Positions 5,597 to 12,366 of a stretch of DNA of 12,366 nt are shown piece by piece. A program made the translations under genes and the position numbers. How positions within the stretch are numbered: position 1 is the first letter of the stretch; each line of letters opens with the position of its first letter. The DNA lies in assembly GCA_964417785.1 (NCBI GenBank), contig CAYQJO010000122.1, positions 1 through 12,366 of the forward strand, written 5' to 3'. The DNA is from DAOTUL01 sp034437435. Lineage in GTDB: Bacteria; Chloroflexota; Anaerolineae; Aggregatilineales; Phototrophicaceae. The notes under the pieces are model-generated. The model did not search any database and was not told the origin of the DNA. It was given only the letters and a program-made list of their open reading frames with translations.

Positions 5597-7250
5597 GGCC
5601 ATCCGTTCCAAACCGGATGTGAGTGTACTCATAATTGGGGGGGGGATCAATGGTGTAGGGACATTCCGCGATCTGGCTCTACAGGGTGTTGATGTGCTGC
5701 TGGTTGATCGTGGCGATTTCTCCTCGGGTGCCAGTGCTGCATCGTCGCATATGGCACACGGTGGGCTGCGTTATCTGGAAAACGGCGAGTTCCGTCTGGT
5801 CAAAGAGGCGCTGACGGAGCGCAACCGTTTGATGCAGAACGCACCCCATTATGTCAAACCTCTGCCGACCACCATCCCGATTTTTCACTGGTTTTCCGGT
5901 ATGCTGAATGCACCGTTAAAGTTTCTGGGATTGCTGGATAAGCCGAGCAACCGGGGTGCGGTGGTCATCAAAATCGGCCTGACTCTCTACGATTGGTTCA
6001 CACGCGGCCAGCAAACCCTGCCGCGACATCGTTTTACCTCACGCGAGGAATCGCTGCGCCGCCGTCCCCGCCTGAACCCGGACATCATCGCAACGGCAAC
6101 CTATTATGACGGTCTGCTGCCGTATCCGGAGCGAATCGCGCTGGAAGTGCTGCTTGATGGCGAGGCGGCCAGTCCGCACGCACGGGCAGTCAATTATATG
6201 AAGGCAGTCAGTGCCGGGACCGATACGGTAATACTGGAAGATACGGTGACCGGTGATCAGTATGAGGTCAAGCCGAAAATCGTGGTCAACGCCAGTGGAC
6301 CCTGGATCGACTTCACCAACACGGCGCTGCAACGGGGTTCGACCTTCATCGGTGGTACCAAAGGCTCACATCTGATTGTCGATCATCCGGATTTGTACGA
6401 TGCCACCCAGGGCCATGAGATTTTCTTCGAGAACAGCGACGGGCGCATCTGCCTGTTTTTCCCGCTGCTGGATCGTGTAATGGTCGGTACCACCGATATT
6501 CCGATTGATGATCCCGATCAGGCGGAATGCACCGACGAAGAGATCGACTACATGCTGTCGATGATTAAGCTGGTCTTCCCCGATATCGAGGTCCAGCGCG
6601 ATCATATTGTCTTTCATTTCTCCGGCGTGCGGCCCTTACCGGCCAGCGATGCCAGCACGCCCGGCCAGATCAGCCGCGATCACAGCATCAAAGCGATTGA
6701 GGCCGGTCAGCGCGGTGCATATCCAATTCTGTCGTTGGTAGGAGGTAAATGGACCAGCTTCCGGGCGTTTTCCGAACAGGTTACGGACGATGTGCTGGCC
6801 CGTCTCGGTCAATCGCGGCGGACAGACACCCGGACACTGGCGATTGGTGGCGGTAAAGGCTATCCCCAGGATGTGCAGCGCTGGATCAACGAACAGCAAC
6901 TCCAAACCGGACTGGACCGGGAGCGGTTGGAAACCCTGTTCGAGCGTTACGGTACCCGCGTTCTGAACATCATCGAGGCAGGTGGTGTTGGTGAGAACTT
7001 GCAATGCCTGCCGGATTTCACCGCCGGCGAGATTGCCTTTATCGCCCGCAATGAGAAAGTAGTGCATCTGGACGATGTGGTTCTGCGCCGGTCATTACTG
7101 GCGATGATGGGGAAAATTAACAAAGATAGCCTTGAGGAAATTGCCCGCATCGTCGGTGAGACGCTCAACTGGACGGCGGAAAAGACACGCACAGAGGTCG
7201 AAAGGACCGCCGACATCCTGCGGCGCAATCACGGTGTGCAGATCGCCTGA
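5574..7250 (+). CDS. glpD: FAD-dependent glycerol-3-phosphate dehydrogenase
   Basis: 558 residues, close to the usual length for aerobic GlpD. It oxidises sn-glycerol 3-phosphate to dihydroxyacetone phosphate, passing electrons through FAD to the quinone pool at the inner face of the membrane. The N terminus has the dinucleotide-binding fold VLIIGGGINGVG (18-29) with the FAD ribose-binding acidic end LLVDRGDF (41-48). It is followed by the family block SSHMAHGGLRYLE (56-68), VVNASGPW in the middle, a substrate-side segment HFSGVRPLP, and a helical C-terminal cap domain as in GlpD/GlpA. No transmembrane helix is seen; the family is peripheral. No glycerol kinase or facilitator gene is adjacent, so glycerol 3-phosphate may come from lipid turnover or from genes elsewhere. 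It is preceded by, and overlaps, the small rubredoxin-like gene, and ends at a strong terminator. GlpD rather than anaerobic GlpA is judged from the single-subunit context. Confidence 0.93.
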   Translation: MTRDAILEAIRSKPDVSVLIIGGGINGVGTFRDLALQGVDVLLVDRGDFSSGASAASSHMAHGGLRYLENGEFRLVKEALTERNRLMQNAPHYVKPLPTTIPIFHWFSGMLNAPLKFLGLLDKPSNRGAVVIKIGLTLYDWFTRGQQTLPRHRFTSREESLRRRPRLNPDIIATATYYDGLLPYPERIALEVLLDGEAASPHARAVNYMKAVSAGTDTVILEDTVTGDQYEVKPKIVVNASGPWIDFTNTALQRGSTFIGGTKGSHLIVDHPDLYDATQGHEIFFENSDGRICLFFPLLDRVMVGTTDIPIDDPDQAECTDEEIDYMLSMIKLVFPDIEVQRDHIVFHFSGVRPLPASDASTPGQISRDHSIKAIEAGQRGAYPILSLVGGKWTSFRAFSEQVTDDVLARLGQSRRTDTRTLAIGGGKGYPQDVQRWINEQQLQTGLDRERLETLFERYGTRVLNIIEAGGVGENLQCLPDFTAGEIAFIARNEKVVHLDDVVLRRSLLAMMGKINKDSLEEIARIVGETLNWTAEKTRTEVERTADILRRNHGVQIA

Positions 7251-7277
7251 TAGCCTGCAAATCACTCAGCCAATCAC

Positions 7278-7305
7278 AGCCACCGCATCCTCGCGGTGGC
7301 TTTTT
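7278..7305 (+). terminator. Intrinsic terminator after glpD
   Basis: AGCCACCGC (7278-7286), loop ATCCTC, then the exact complement GCGGTGGCT (7293-7301) running into a T5 tract (7301-7305). A perfect 9-bp GC-rich stem with T-tail, 28 bp past the glpD stop. Confidence 0.93.
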
Positions 7306-7453
7306 AGTTCCCGGTTATAGAATGTAAACGCAGTTCGCAATTACAAACTAATCTTAAGTCTTTTTCATTCATCTCGGCATTAGAATAAAAATAGGTGGGT
7401 TTTTTACAAACATCTCAACACAAATTTCTTGTTGGATGAGAGAGAAGTATTAT
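7306..7453 (+). promoter_or_regulatory. AT-rich leader and promoter region of the giant sensor gene
   Basis: 148 bp with no coding potential. TAGAAT (7381-7386) is a plausible -10 box with only a T-rich stretch (7359-7364) at the -35 position. A weak 5-bp dyad, CAACA/TGTTG (7416-7420 and 7430-7434), follows. GAGAGAAG (7438-7445) serves as ribosome binding site eight bases before the ATG at 7454. The strong terminator immediately upstream means this gene needs its own promoter. Confidence 0.4.
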
Positions 7454-10400
7454 ATGAAGACTATCCTCAAGCAACTGCAAGTAGCAGCGGGTACGATCCG
7501 AGGCAGGCTGATTGTTGCCTTCCTCTTGATCGGCCTGATACCGGTGATCGCGATGGCGGTTATCGGTTATATCTCGGCGCGAGACGTGATCGTTGACCAG
7601 GTGAATCAGCAGTTGGTCACATCAGCCCGGCTCAAGTTTACCCGGCTGGATGTCTTGCTGGAATCGGCACGAACCAACGCGGACGCCATCTCCACCCGTA
7701 ACGTGGTGCGTGGCGATGGTACCGAAGCCAACAACAAAGGCATTCCGATATTCAACGATCACTATCGTACCCCATCAAGTTCAGCTTACCAGTTTGCTTA
7801 TGAGCAGGCGCAGCGCCAGATGTCCGATTTCGTCACCGACGATATGGTCGATATGGTGTTGTTGAATCTGGATGGCGTTGTGATTTATAGCCAGAGAGGT
7901 TTGGTTGAACTGGGTGCCAACATGCGCCAGGAGACATGGTACGACCAGAATATAAGCGATCTGATCTACCAGTCCGACCTGGATACGAATGTGGTGGTCT
8001 TCACATCCGAGAGTATCCTCGATAATGTTGATCTGGGTAAGGTGGTCGTTTTCCTTGATGGTCAGGTGATTTCCAATCTGCTGACCGACCGCAGTGAATA
8101 CGCCGACAGTGACACCTTCGAGACGTATCTGGTGAACCGCAGCAACCTGATGGTCACCGAGTCACGCTTCATTGAGAACACCATTCTCAATCAGACGGTC
8201 AATACCCGCGCTATCGAGGTCTCGCGTACATTTCCGGCGAATGAGACCCGTGTGGTCGCAGACAATTATGCTGACTATCGTGGGACCAGTGTGCTGGGAA
8301 CGGTCACGTACCTGCCTGATACCGGCTGGACTCTCGTCAGCGAGATTGACATCAACGAAGCACTCAGTCCAACCAATGAACTGGTCCAGCGGTACATGCT
8401 GCTGGCGGTGTTTATTATTGCCGGTATTGTGGTGCTGGCAGCCTGGGTGGCATCGCTCATCGCCAGGCCGATCCGCCTGTTGACTGGAAGTGTCCAACGG
8501 ATTGCCAGCGGCGACATGGAAGAGGACGTGCCGCTCGTCGGCAGCGGCGAAGTCTATCAGCTTTCCGATGCTTTCGGTAATATGACGAACCAGCTACGTG
8601 ATCTGGTCAGTTCGCTGGAAAACCGCATTAAAGCCCGGACCAACGATCTGGAAGCGTCTTCGGATATTGCTTCGGCGGCCAACGAAGTGCGTGAGATGGA
8701 TGATCTGCTTAACCTGACGGTGAACCTCATCCGCGACCGTTTCAACTTCTACTATGTCCAGGTCTACATGGTGACCCCGGACCGCACCCGTGCCGTACTC
8801 AAGGATGCGACCGGATATGTCGGTCGGCGGTTGCTGGTGGAAGAACACAGTCTTCCGCTCGATGGCCGCTCGCTGGTGACGAAGACCATTCTGACCGGCG
8901 AACCGCAGGTTGTTCAGGACACCGCCAACGATCCGGACTTTATGCCCAATGCGCTGCTGCCCGAAACCCGATCTGAGATGACGGTTCCGCTGCGTACCAA
9001 AGACGATGTGATCGGTGTGCTGGACATTCAGCATAACGAGTTGGGTGTCTTCGACGAGGGCAGCCGACGGCTGTTCCAGACATTGGCCGAACAGCTTGCG
9101 ATCACATTCGAGAATGTGCAGTTGTTCCAGAGTTCGGAGAAACGTGCTGCCGAACTGGCGACAGTGGCCGAGGTGAGCGCCGAAGCGGCGACCAACCGTG
9201 ACCCGGACGAACTCCTTTTCAATGTGGTGGAACTGGTCAAAGAGCGTTTCAGCCTCTACCATGCCCATATTTACCTGCTGGATGACGAAGGTGTGAACCT
9301 GGTGCTGGCCGCCGGTGCGGGCGAAGCCGGACGGCTCATGGTGGCGGAAGGTCGCTCGATCCCGCTGGACCGCGAACAAAGTATTGTGGCCCGCGCTGCC
9401 CGGACCCGTGACGGTGTGATCGTCAACGATGTGACGGCAGCACCTAACTTCTTGCCCAACCGCTTGCTGCCAGATACGAAAGCGGAAATGGCGATCCCGA
9501 TGATCGCCGGTGATAGCCTGATCGGTGTGCTGGACGTGCAGGCGAGTGTGACCAATCGTTTCACCGACGAGGATGTGCGCATCAAGACCACGCTGGCTTC
9601 ACAGGTCTCCATCGCGATCCAGAATGCCCGTTCGTTCCAGCAGACGCAGCGCCAATCGGAAGAGCTGGCGATTGTGTCTGAGGTGAGCGCACAGGCAACA
9701 ACCATCCTTGATCCTGATGAACTCATTCACCGGGTGGCCGACATCACGAGTGAACGGTTTGGTCTGTACCATCTTCATATTTACGTGATGGATGATGACG
9801 AAGAAACACTCAACCTGATCGCCGGTACTGGATTGGCACCCTGCCAGCACGTCGGCAGAGGGTATGCGCTCAACCTGACGACTGACCATACCCCGGTGAC
9901 GCAGGCGGCTCGCGAGAAACGCGGCATCATCGACAACCACGTCGCCCAGGATGTCAACCTGTCATTTAACCCCTTCTTGCCGGAGACCCGCTCTCAGATT
10001 GCGATCCCGATGATTGCTGGTGGTCGGGTTCTCGGTGTGCTGGAAGCCCACGCGAACGCCTTTAACGGCTTTGACGAAGAAGATGTGCGCATCAAGACCC
10101 TCCTGGCCGAACAGGTCGCAAACGCACTTCAAAATGCACGGTCGTTTGCACTGACACAGAAACGTGCGGTTGAGATGCAGACGGTGTCCGAGGTGAGTAC
10201 CGAAGCGACCGCCAACCTGGATACCGCCGTCCTGTTGCAGCATGTGGTCGATCTGACCAAAGAACGGTTCGGTCTCTATCACGCCCATATCTATCTTCTC
10301 GATGATGCCGGGGTTAATCTGGTGCTGGAGGCGGGTGCTGACGATGCAGGGCGCAAGATGGTGGCCGAAGGTCGCTCGATCCCGCTCGATCACCCGCACA

Positions 10401-12366
10401 GTCTGGTTGCCGGTGCTGCCCGGTCACGCGAAGGCGTCATTGTGAACGATGTCACAGCCAACCCGGACTTCCTGCCCAACCCGCTGCTGCCAGATACGAA
10501 GGCGGAAATGGCGATCCCGATGGTCGTCGGCGACACACTCGTCGGTGTGCTGGACGTACAGGCCAACATCGTCAACCGCTTCACTCCAGAGGATGTGAGT
10601 ATCAAGACAGTGCTGGCTTCGCAGGTGGCGACCGCTATTCAGAACGCCCGTTCGTTCCAGAATACGGAGCGCTCACAGGCCTTCCTGCGTGACATCATCG
10701 ACACGACCAATGACTGGATCTTCGTGAAAGATACCAGCTACCGGTATACGCTGGTGAACAAAGGTTTCGCCAGTTCAATTGGCAAGACACCGGAGGAAAT
10801 CATCGGTAGAGACGATGTTGAAGTCGGCTTCTCCCATGATATTGTCTTCGGTAGTGACGACAAAGACATCCAGGGTCTGCGCAACGACGATATGCGCGTG
10901 CTGCAAGGCGAAGTGGTCCACAACGAACACAACGTGGTGACGTTCGCTGACGGGACGACCCATATCCAGGACACGCTCAAAGTCCCCATGCGTGACGAAC
11001 AGGGCAGCATTGTCGGTGTCATCGGCTTCTCGCGAGACATCACCGATGTGTATGCCGCCCGACAGATCGCGGAGAAACGCGCATCTGAACTGGCGACGGT
11101 GGCTGAGGTGAGTGCGCAAGCGACCGCCAACCTCGATACAGCCTTGATGTTGCAGCATGTGGTTGACCTGACCAAAGAACGGTTTGATCTGTATCACGCC
11201 CACATCTATCTTCTGGACGAAACCGGCGAAAACCTGGTATTGGCCGCGGGTGCCGGTGATGCGGGACGCAAAATGGTGGCGGAAGGTCGCTCGATCCCGC
11301 TGGATCATCCGCACAGTCTGGTAGCGGGTGCCGCCCGGTCGCGTGAGGGTGTCATCGTGAACGATGTCACAGCTAACCCGGACTTCCTGCCTAATCCGCT
11401 GCTGCCGAATACGAAGGCGGAAATGGCGACCCCGATGGTTGTCGGTGATACGCTGGTCGGCGTGATGGACGTACAGGCGGACATCATCGACCGCTTCACG
11501 GAAGAGGATGTCCGCATCAAGACCACACTGGCCTCTCAGGTGGGCGTCGCGGTCCAGAATGCACGATCATTCCAGCAGACACGCCGCCAATCAGAAGAGC
11601 TTGCGATTGTGTCTGAGGTGAGTGCGAAAGCCACTGGTATTCTCGATCCGGATGAACTGGTACGCGAAGTGGCCGATATTACCGCCCAGCGCTTTGACCT
11701 TTATCATCTCCACATCTATGTGATGGAGCAGAATAGTGAGACCTTGCGGTTGGTTGCCGGTACCGGTAAAGCGCCCTGCCAGCATGTTGGCAAAGGTTAC
11801 TCACTCAATCTGACCCAGGATCGCACGCCGGTCACGTTGGCGGCTCGCGAAGGCAAGGGTATCATCGACAACAACGTGGCCCAGAACGAAAACCTGTCGT
11901 TTAACCCCTTCCTGCCGGAGACTCATTCGCAGATTGCAATCCCGATGGTTGCCGGTGGCCGGGTTCTGGGTGTGCTGGAAGCCCACGCGGACTTCGTGAA
12001 CGGCTTCGATGAGGAAGACATTCGCATCAAGACGATCCTGGCTGAGCAGGTTGCCAACGCGCTGCAAAATGCGTTCTCCTTCGAGCAGACGCAGAAACGT
12101 GCGGTCGAACTGGCAACAGTGGCCGAGGTGAGCGCTGAGGCGACCTCAAACCTCGACACCCACGCCATGCTGCAAAATGTGGTTGATCTGACCAAAGAGC
12201 GGTTCAATCTCTACCATGCTCACATCTATCTGGTGGACGAAACCGGTCAAAATCTGGTACTGGAAGCGGGTGCCGGTGAAGCAGGACGGCAAATGGTGGC
12301 GAAAGGCCATGCGATCCCGCTGGATCACCCGCACAGTCTGGTGGCCGGTGCCGCTCGGTCGCGTGA
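7454..12366 (+). CDS. Giant membrane sensor: Cache-HAMP-multi-GAF-PAS protein, C terminus beyond the window
   Basis: An uninterrupted frame of 1637 codons from the ATG at 7454 (ribosome binding site GAGAGAAG) that leaves the window without a stop. Order: TM1 (about 19-40), an external double-Cache-like ligand domain (about 45-305), TM2 (314-336), HAMP (about 337-390, RPIRLLTGSVQRIASGD), GAF1 (about 403-558), GAF2 (571 on), GAF3 (741 on), GAF4 (911 on), PAS (about 1072-1206, ending GFSRDITD), GAF5 (1216 on), GAF6 (1386 on), GAF7 (1556 on, cut). HAMP and the helical linkers before each GAF (..ELATVAEVS) should carry signals along a parallel dimer. The output domain is not visible; a histidine kinase, phosphatase, cyclase or chemoreceptor end are all possible. 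GAF2-7 follow a strict 170-residue period in two subtypes. The only cysteines seen are C797 and C1441, at the same place in GAF3 and GAF6. The external domain suggests sensing of a small extracellular molecule; ligand unknown. Confidence 0.9.
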   Translation, partial: MKTILKQLQVAAGTIRGRLIVAFLLIGLIPVIAMAVIGYISARDVIVDQVNQQLVTSARLKFTRLDVLLESARTNADAISTRNVVRGDGTEANNKGIPIFNDHYRTPSSSAYQFAYEQAQRQMSDFVTDDMVDMVLLNLDGVVIYSQRGLVELGANMRQETWYDQNISDLIYQSDLDTNVVVFTSESILDNVDLGKVVVFLDGQVISNLLTDRSEYADSDTFETYLVNRSNLMVTESRFIENTILNQTVNTRAIEVSRTFPANETRVVADNYADYRGTSVLGTVTYLPDTGWTLVSEIDINEALSPTNELVQRYMLLAVFIIAGIVVLAAWVASLIARPIRLLTGSVQRIASGDMEEDVPLVGSGEVYQLSDAFGNMTNQLRDLVSSLENRIKARTNDLEASSDIASAANEVREMDDLLNLTVNLIRDRFNFYYVQVYMVTPDRTRAVLKDATGYVGRRLLVEEHSLPLDGRSLVTKTILTGEPQVVQDTANDPDFMPNALLPETRSEMTVPLRTKDDVIGVLDIQHNELGVFDEGSRRLFQTLAEQLAITFENVQLFQSSEKRAAELATVAEVSAEAATNRDPDELLFNVVELVKERFSLYHAHIYLLDDEGVNLVLAAGAGEAGRLMVAEGRSIPLDREQSIVARAARTRDGVIVNDVTAAPNFLPNRLLPDTKAEMAIPMIAGDSLIGVLDVQASVTNRFTDEDVRIKTTLASQVSIAIQNARSFQQTQRQSEELAIVSEVSAQATTILDPDELIHRVADITSERFGLYHLHIYVMDDDEETLNLIAGTGLAPCQHVGRGYALNLTTDHTPVTQAAREKRGIIDNHVAQDVNLSFNPFLPETRSQIAIPMIAGGRVLGVLEAHANAFNGFDEEDVRIKTLLAEQVANALQNARSFALTQKRAVEMQTVSEVSTEATANLDTAVLLQHVVDLTKERFGLYHAHIYLLDDAGVNLVLEAGADDAGRKMVAEGRSIPLDHPHSLVAGAARSREGVIVNDVTANPDFLPNPLLPDTKAEMAIPMVVGDTLVGVLDVQANIVNRFTPEDVSIKTVLASQVATAIQNARSFQNTERSQAFLRDIIDTTNDWIFVKDTSYRYTLVNKGFASSIGKTPEEIIGRDDVEVGFSHDIVFGSDDKDIQGLRNDDMRVLQGEVVHNEHNVVTFADGTTHIQDTLKVPMRDEQGSIVGVIGFSRDITDVYAARQIAEKRASELATVAEVSAQATANLDTALMLQHVVDLTKERFDLYHAHIYLLDETGENLVLAAGAGDAGRKMVAEGRSIPLDHPHSLVAGAARSREGVIVNDVTANPDFLPNPLLPNTKAEMATPMVVGDTLVGVMDVQADIIDRFTEEDVRIKTTLASQVGVAVQNARSFQQTRRQSEELAIVSEVSAKATGILDPDELVREVADITAQRFDLYHLHIYVMEQNSETLRLVAGTGKAPCQHVGKGYSLNLTQDRTPVTLAAREGKGIIDNNVAQNENLSFNPFLPETHSQIAIPMVAGGRVLGVLEAHADFVNGFDEEDIRIKTILAEQVANALQNAFSFEQTQKRAVELATVAEVSAEATSNLDTHAMLQNVVDLTKERFNLYHAHIYLVDETGQNLVLEAGAGEAGRQMVAKGHAIPLDHPHSLVAGAARSR
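9164..10693 (+). repeat. In-frame GAF repeat block 1: units A-B-A of 510 bp
   Basis: Three consecutive units of exactly 510 bp (170 codons) begin at 9164, 9674 and 10184, each with codons for V(A/S)EVS. Units 1 and 3 are subtype A (LYHAHIYLLD, AEGRSIPLD, VNDVTA, LLPDTKAEMAIPM). Unit 2 is subtype B (LYHLHIYVMD, APCQHVG, GIIDN, NPFLPETRSQIAIPM). Similarity is plain at the DNA level as well as in protein. The preceding GAF1 is more diverged and spaced 169 residues away. Confidence 0.88.
10667..11071 (+). other. PAS domain inserted between the two GAF repeat blocks
   Basis: The spacing from GAF4 to GAF5 is 305 residues, i.e. one 170-residue period plus 135 residues (405 bp). The extra segment reads as a PAS domain: FLRDIIDTTNDWIFVKD, then NKGFASSIGKTPEEIIGRD, ending VGVIGFSRDITDVYAARQ. 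Its edges are approximate because they fall in the helical linkers. It has no second copy in the window. Confidence 0.8.
11099..12366 (+). repeat. In-frame GAF repeat block 2: units A-B-A, last one cut by the window
   Basis: Units begin at 11099 (A), 11609 (B) and 12119 (A, 248 bp visible), again exactly 510 bp apart. They repeat the order of block 1. The A and B units match their subtype partners in block 1 much better than they match each other. This implies that the A-B pair, not the single GAF, was the unit of the later duplication. Confidence 0.87.

Noticed and set aside
8594..9379. Minus-strand open frame of 261 codons opposite the giant sensor gene
   Set aside because: It is antisense to the HAMP/GAF coding frame, has no ribosome binding site or recognisable domain, and similar antisense frames recur at each GAF repeat because the repeats share codon usage.
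10775..11314. Minus-strand open frames beginning M-R-(V/M)-I-(E/Q)-R-D-R in several repeats (for example here, near 10399 and near 12334), looking like a protein family
   Set aside because: Their mutual similarity is explained by the repeated GAF DNA on the plus strand; the plus frame is continuous and carries all the recognisable domains.
9164..12366. Tandem repeats considered as CRISPR or intergenic satellite
   Set aside because: Units are 510 bp, fully in frame, and encode GAF domains; there are no short repeats with unique spacers.

Overview
The window reads as a piece of a bacterial genome of moderately high GC with AT-rich intergenic gaps. No rRNA, tRNA, insertion sequence or CRISPR array is visible. 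The very large multi-GAF membrane sensor, the RsbU-type phosphatase/receiver/histidine kinase cluster and the FAD-type GlpD together suggest an environmental bacterium, possibly a Chloroflexota (Anaerolineae-like) lineage. That assignment is inferred from architecture only; there is no phylogenetic marker here.

Left part (1-2144): an AT-rich control region lies between the first six codons of a leftward gene cut by the window edge and a rightward ParA/ParB pair. This region holds a 10-bp direct repeat on either side of TATA-like sequence, and a perfect 9-bp inverted repeat directly in front of the parA ribosome binding site. parA and parB overlap by 8 bp and are presumably co-transcribed. The ParB-like protein keeps the CTP-binding signature boxes, but with an extra segment of about 55 residues and a changed residue in the GERR box.

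Middle part (2310-5266, minus strand): a three-gene signalling operon, transcribed leftward in the order GAF + SpoIIE/RsbU-type phosphatase, single-domain response regulator, soluble PAS histidine kinase, with gaps of 22 and 13 bp. The natural reading is that the kinase phosphorylates the receiver and that this signal is linked to the phosphatase. No anti-sigma factor kinase or STAS antagonist is present in the window.

Right-middle part (5267-7305): a short divergent control region, then a small rubredoxin-like CxxC...CxxC protein whose end overlaps the start of a FAD-dependent glycerol-3-phosphate dehydrogenase (GlpD family), closed by a strong intrinsic terminator.

Right part (7454-12366): one uninterrupted reading frame of at least 1637 codons that runs off the window. 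It encodes a membrane sensor: TM, double-Cache-like external domain, TM, HAMP, then at least seven GAF domains with one PAS domain in the middle. Apart from the first, the GAF units recur at exactly 170 residues (510 bp), and fall into two subtypes arranged A-B-A, PAS, A-B-A. The output domain lies outside the window.
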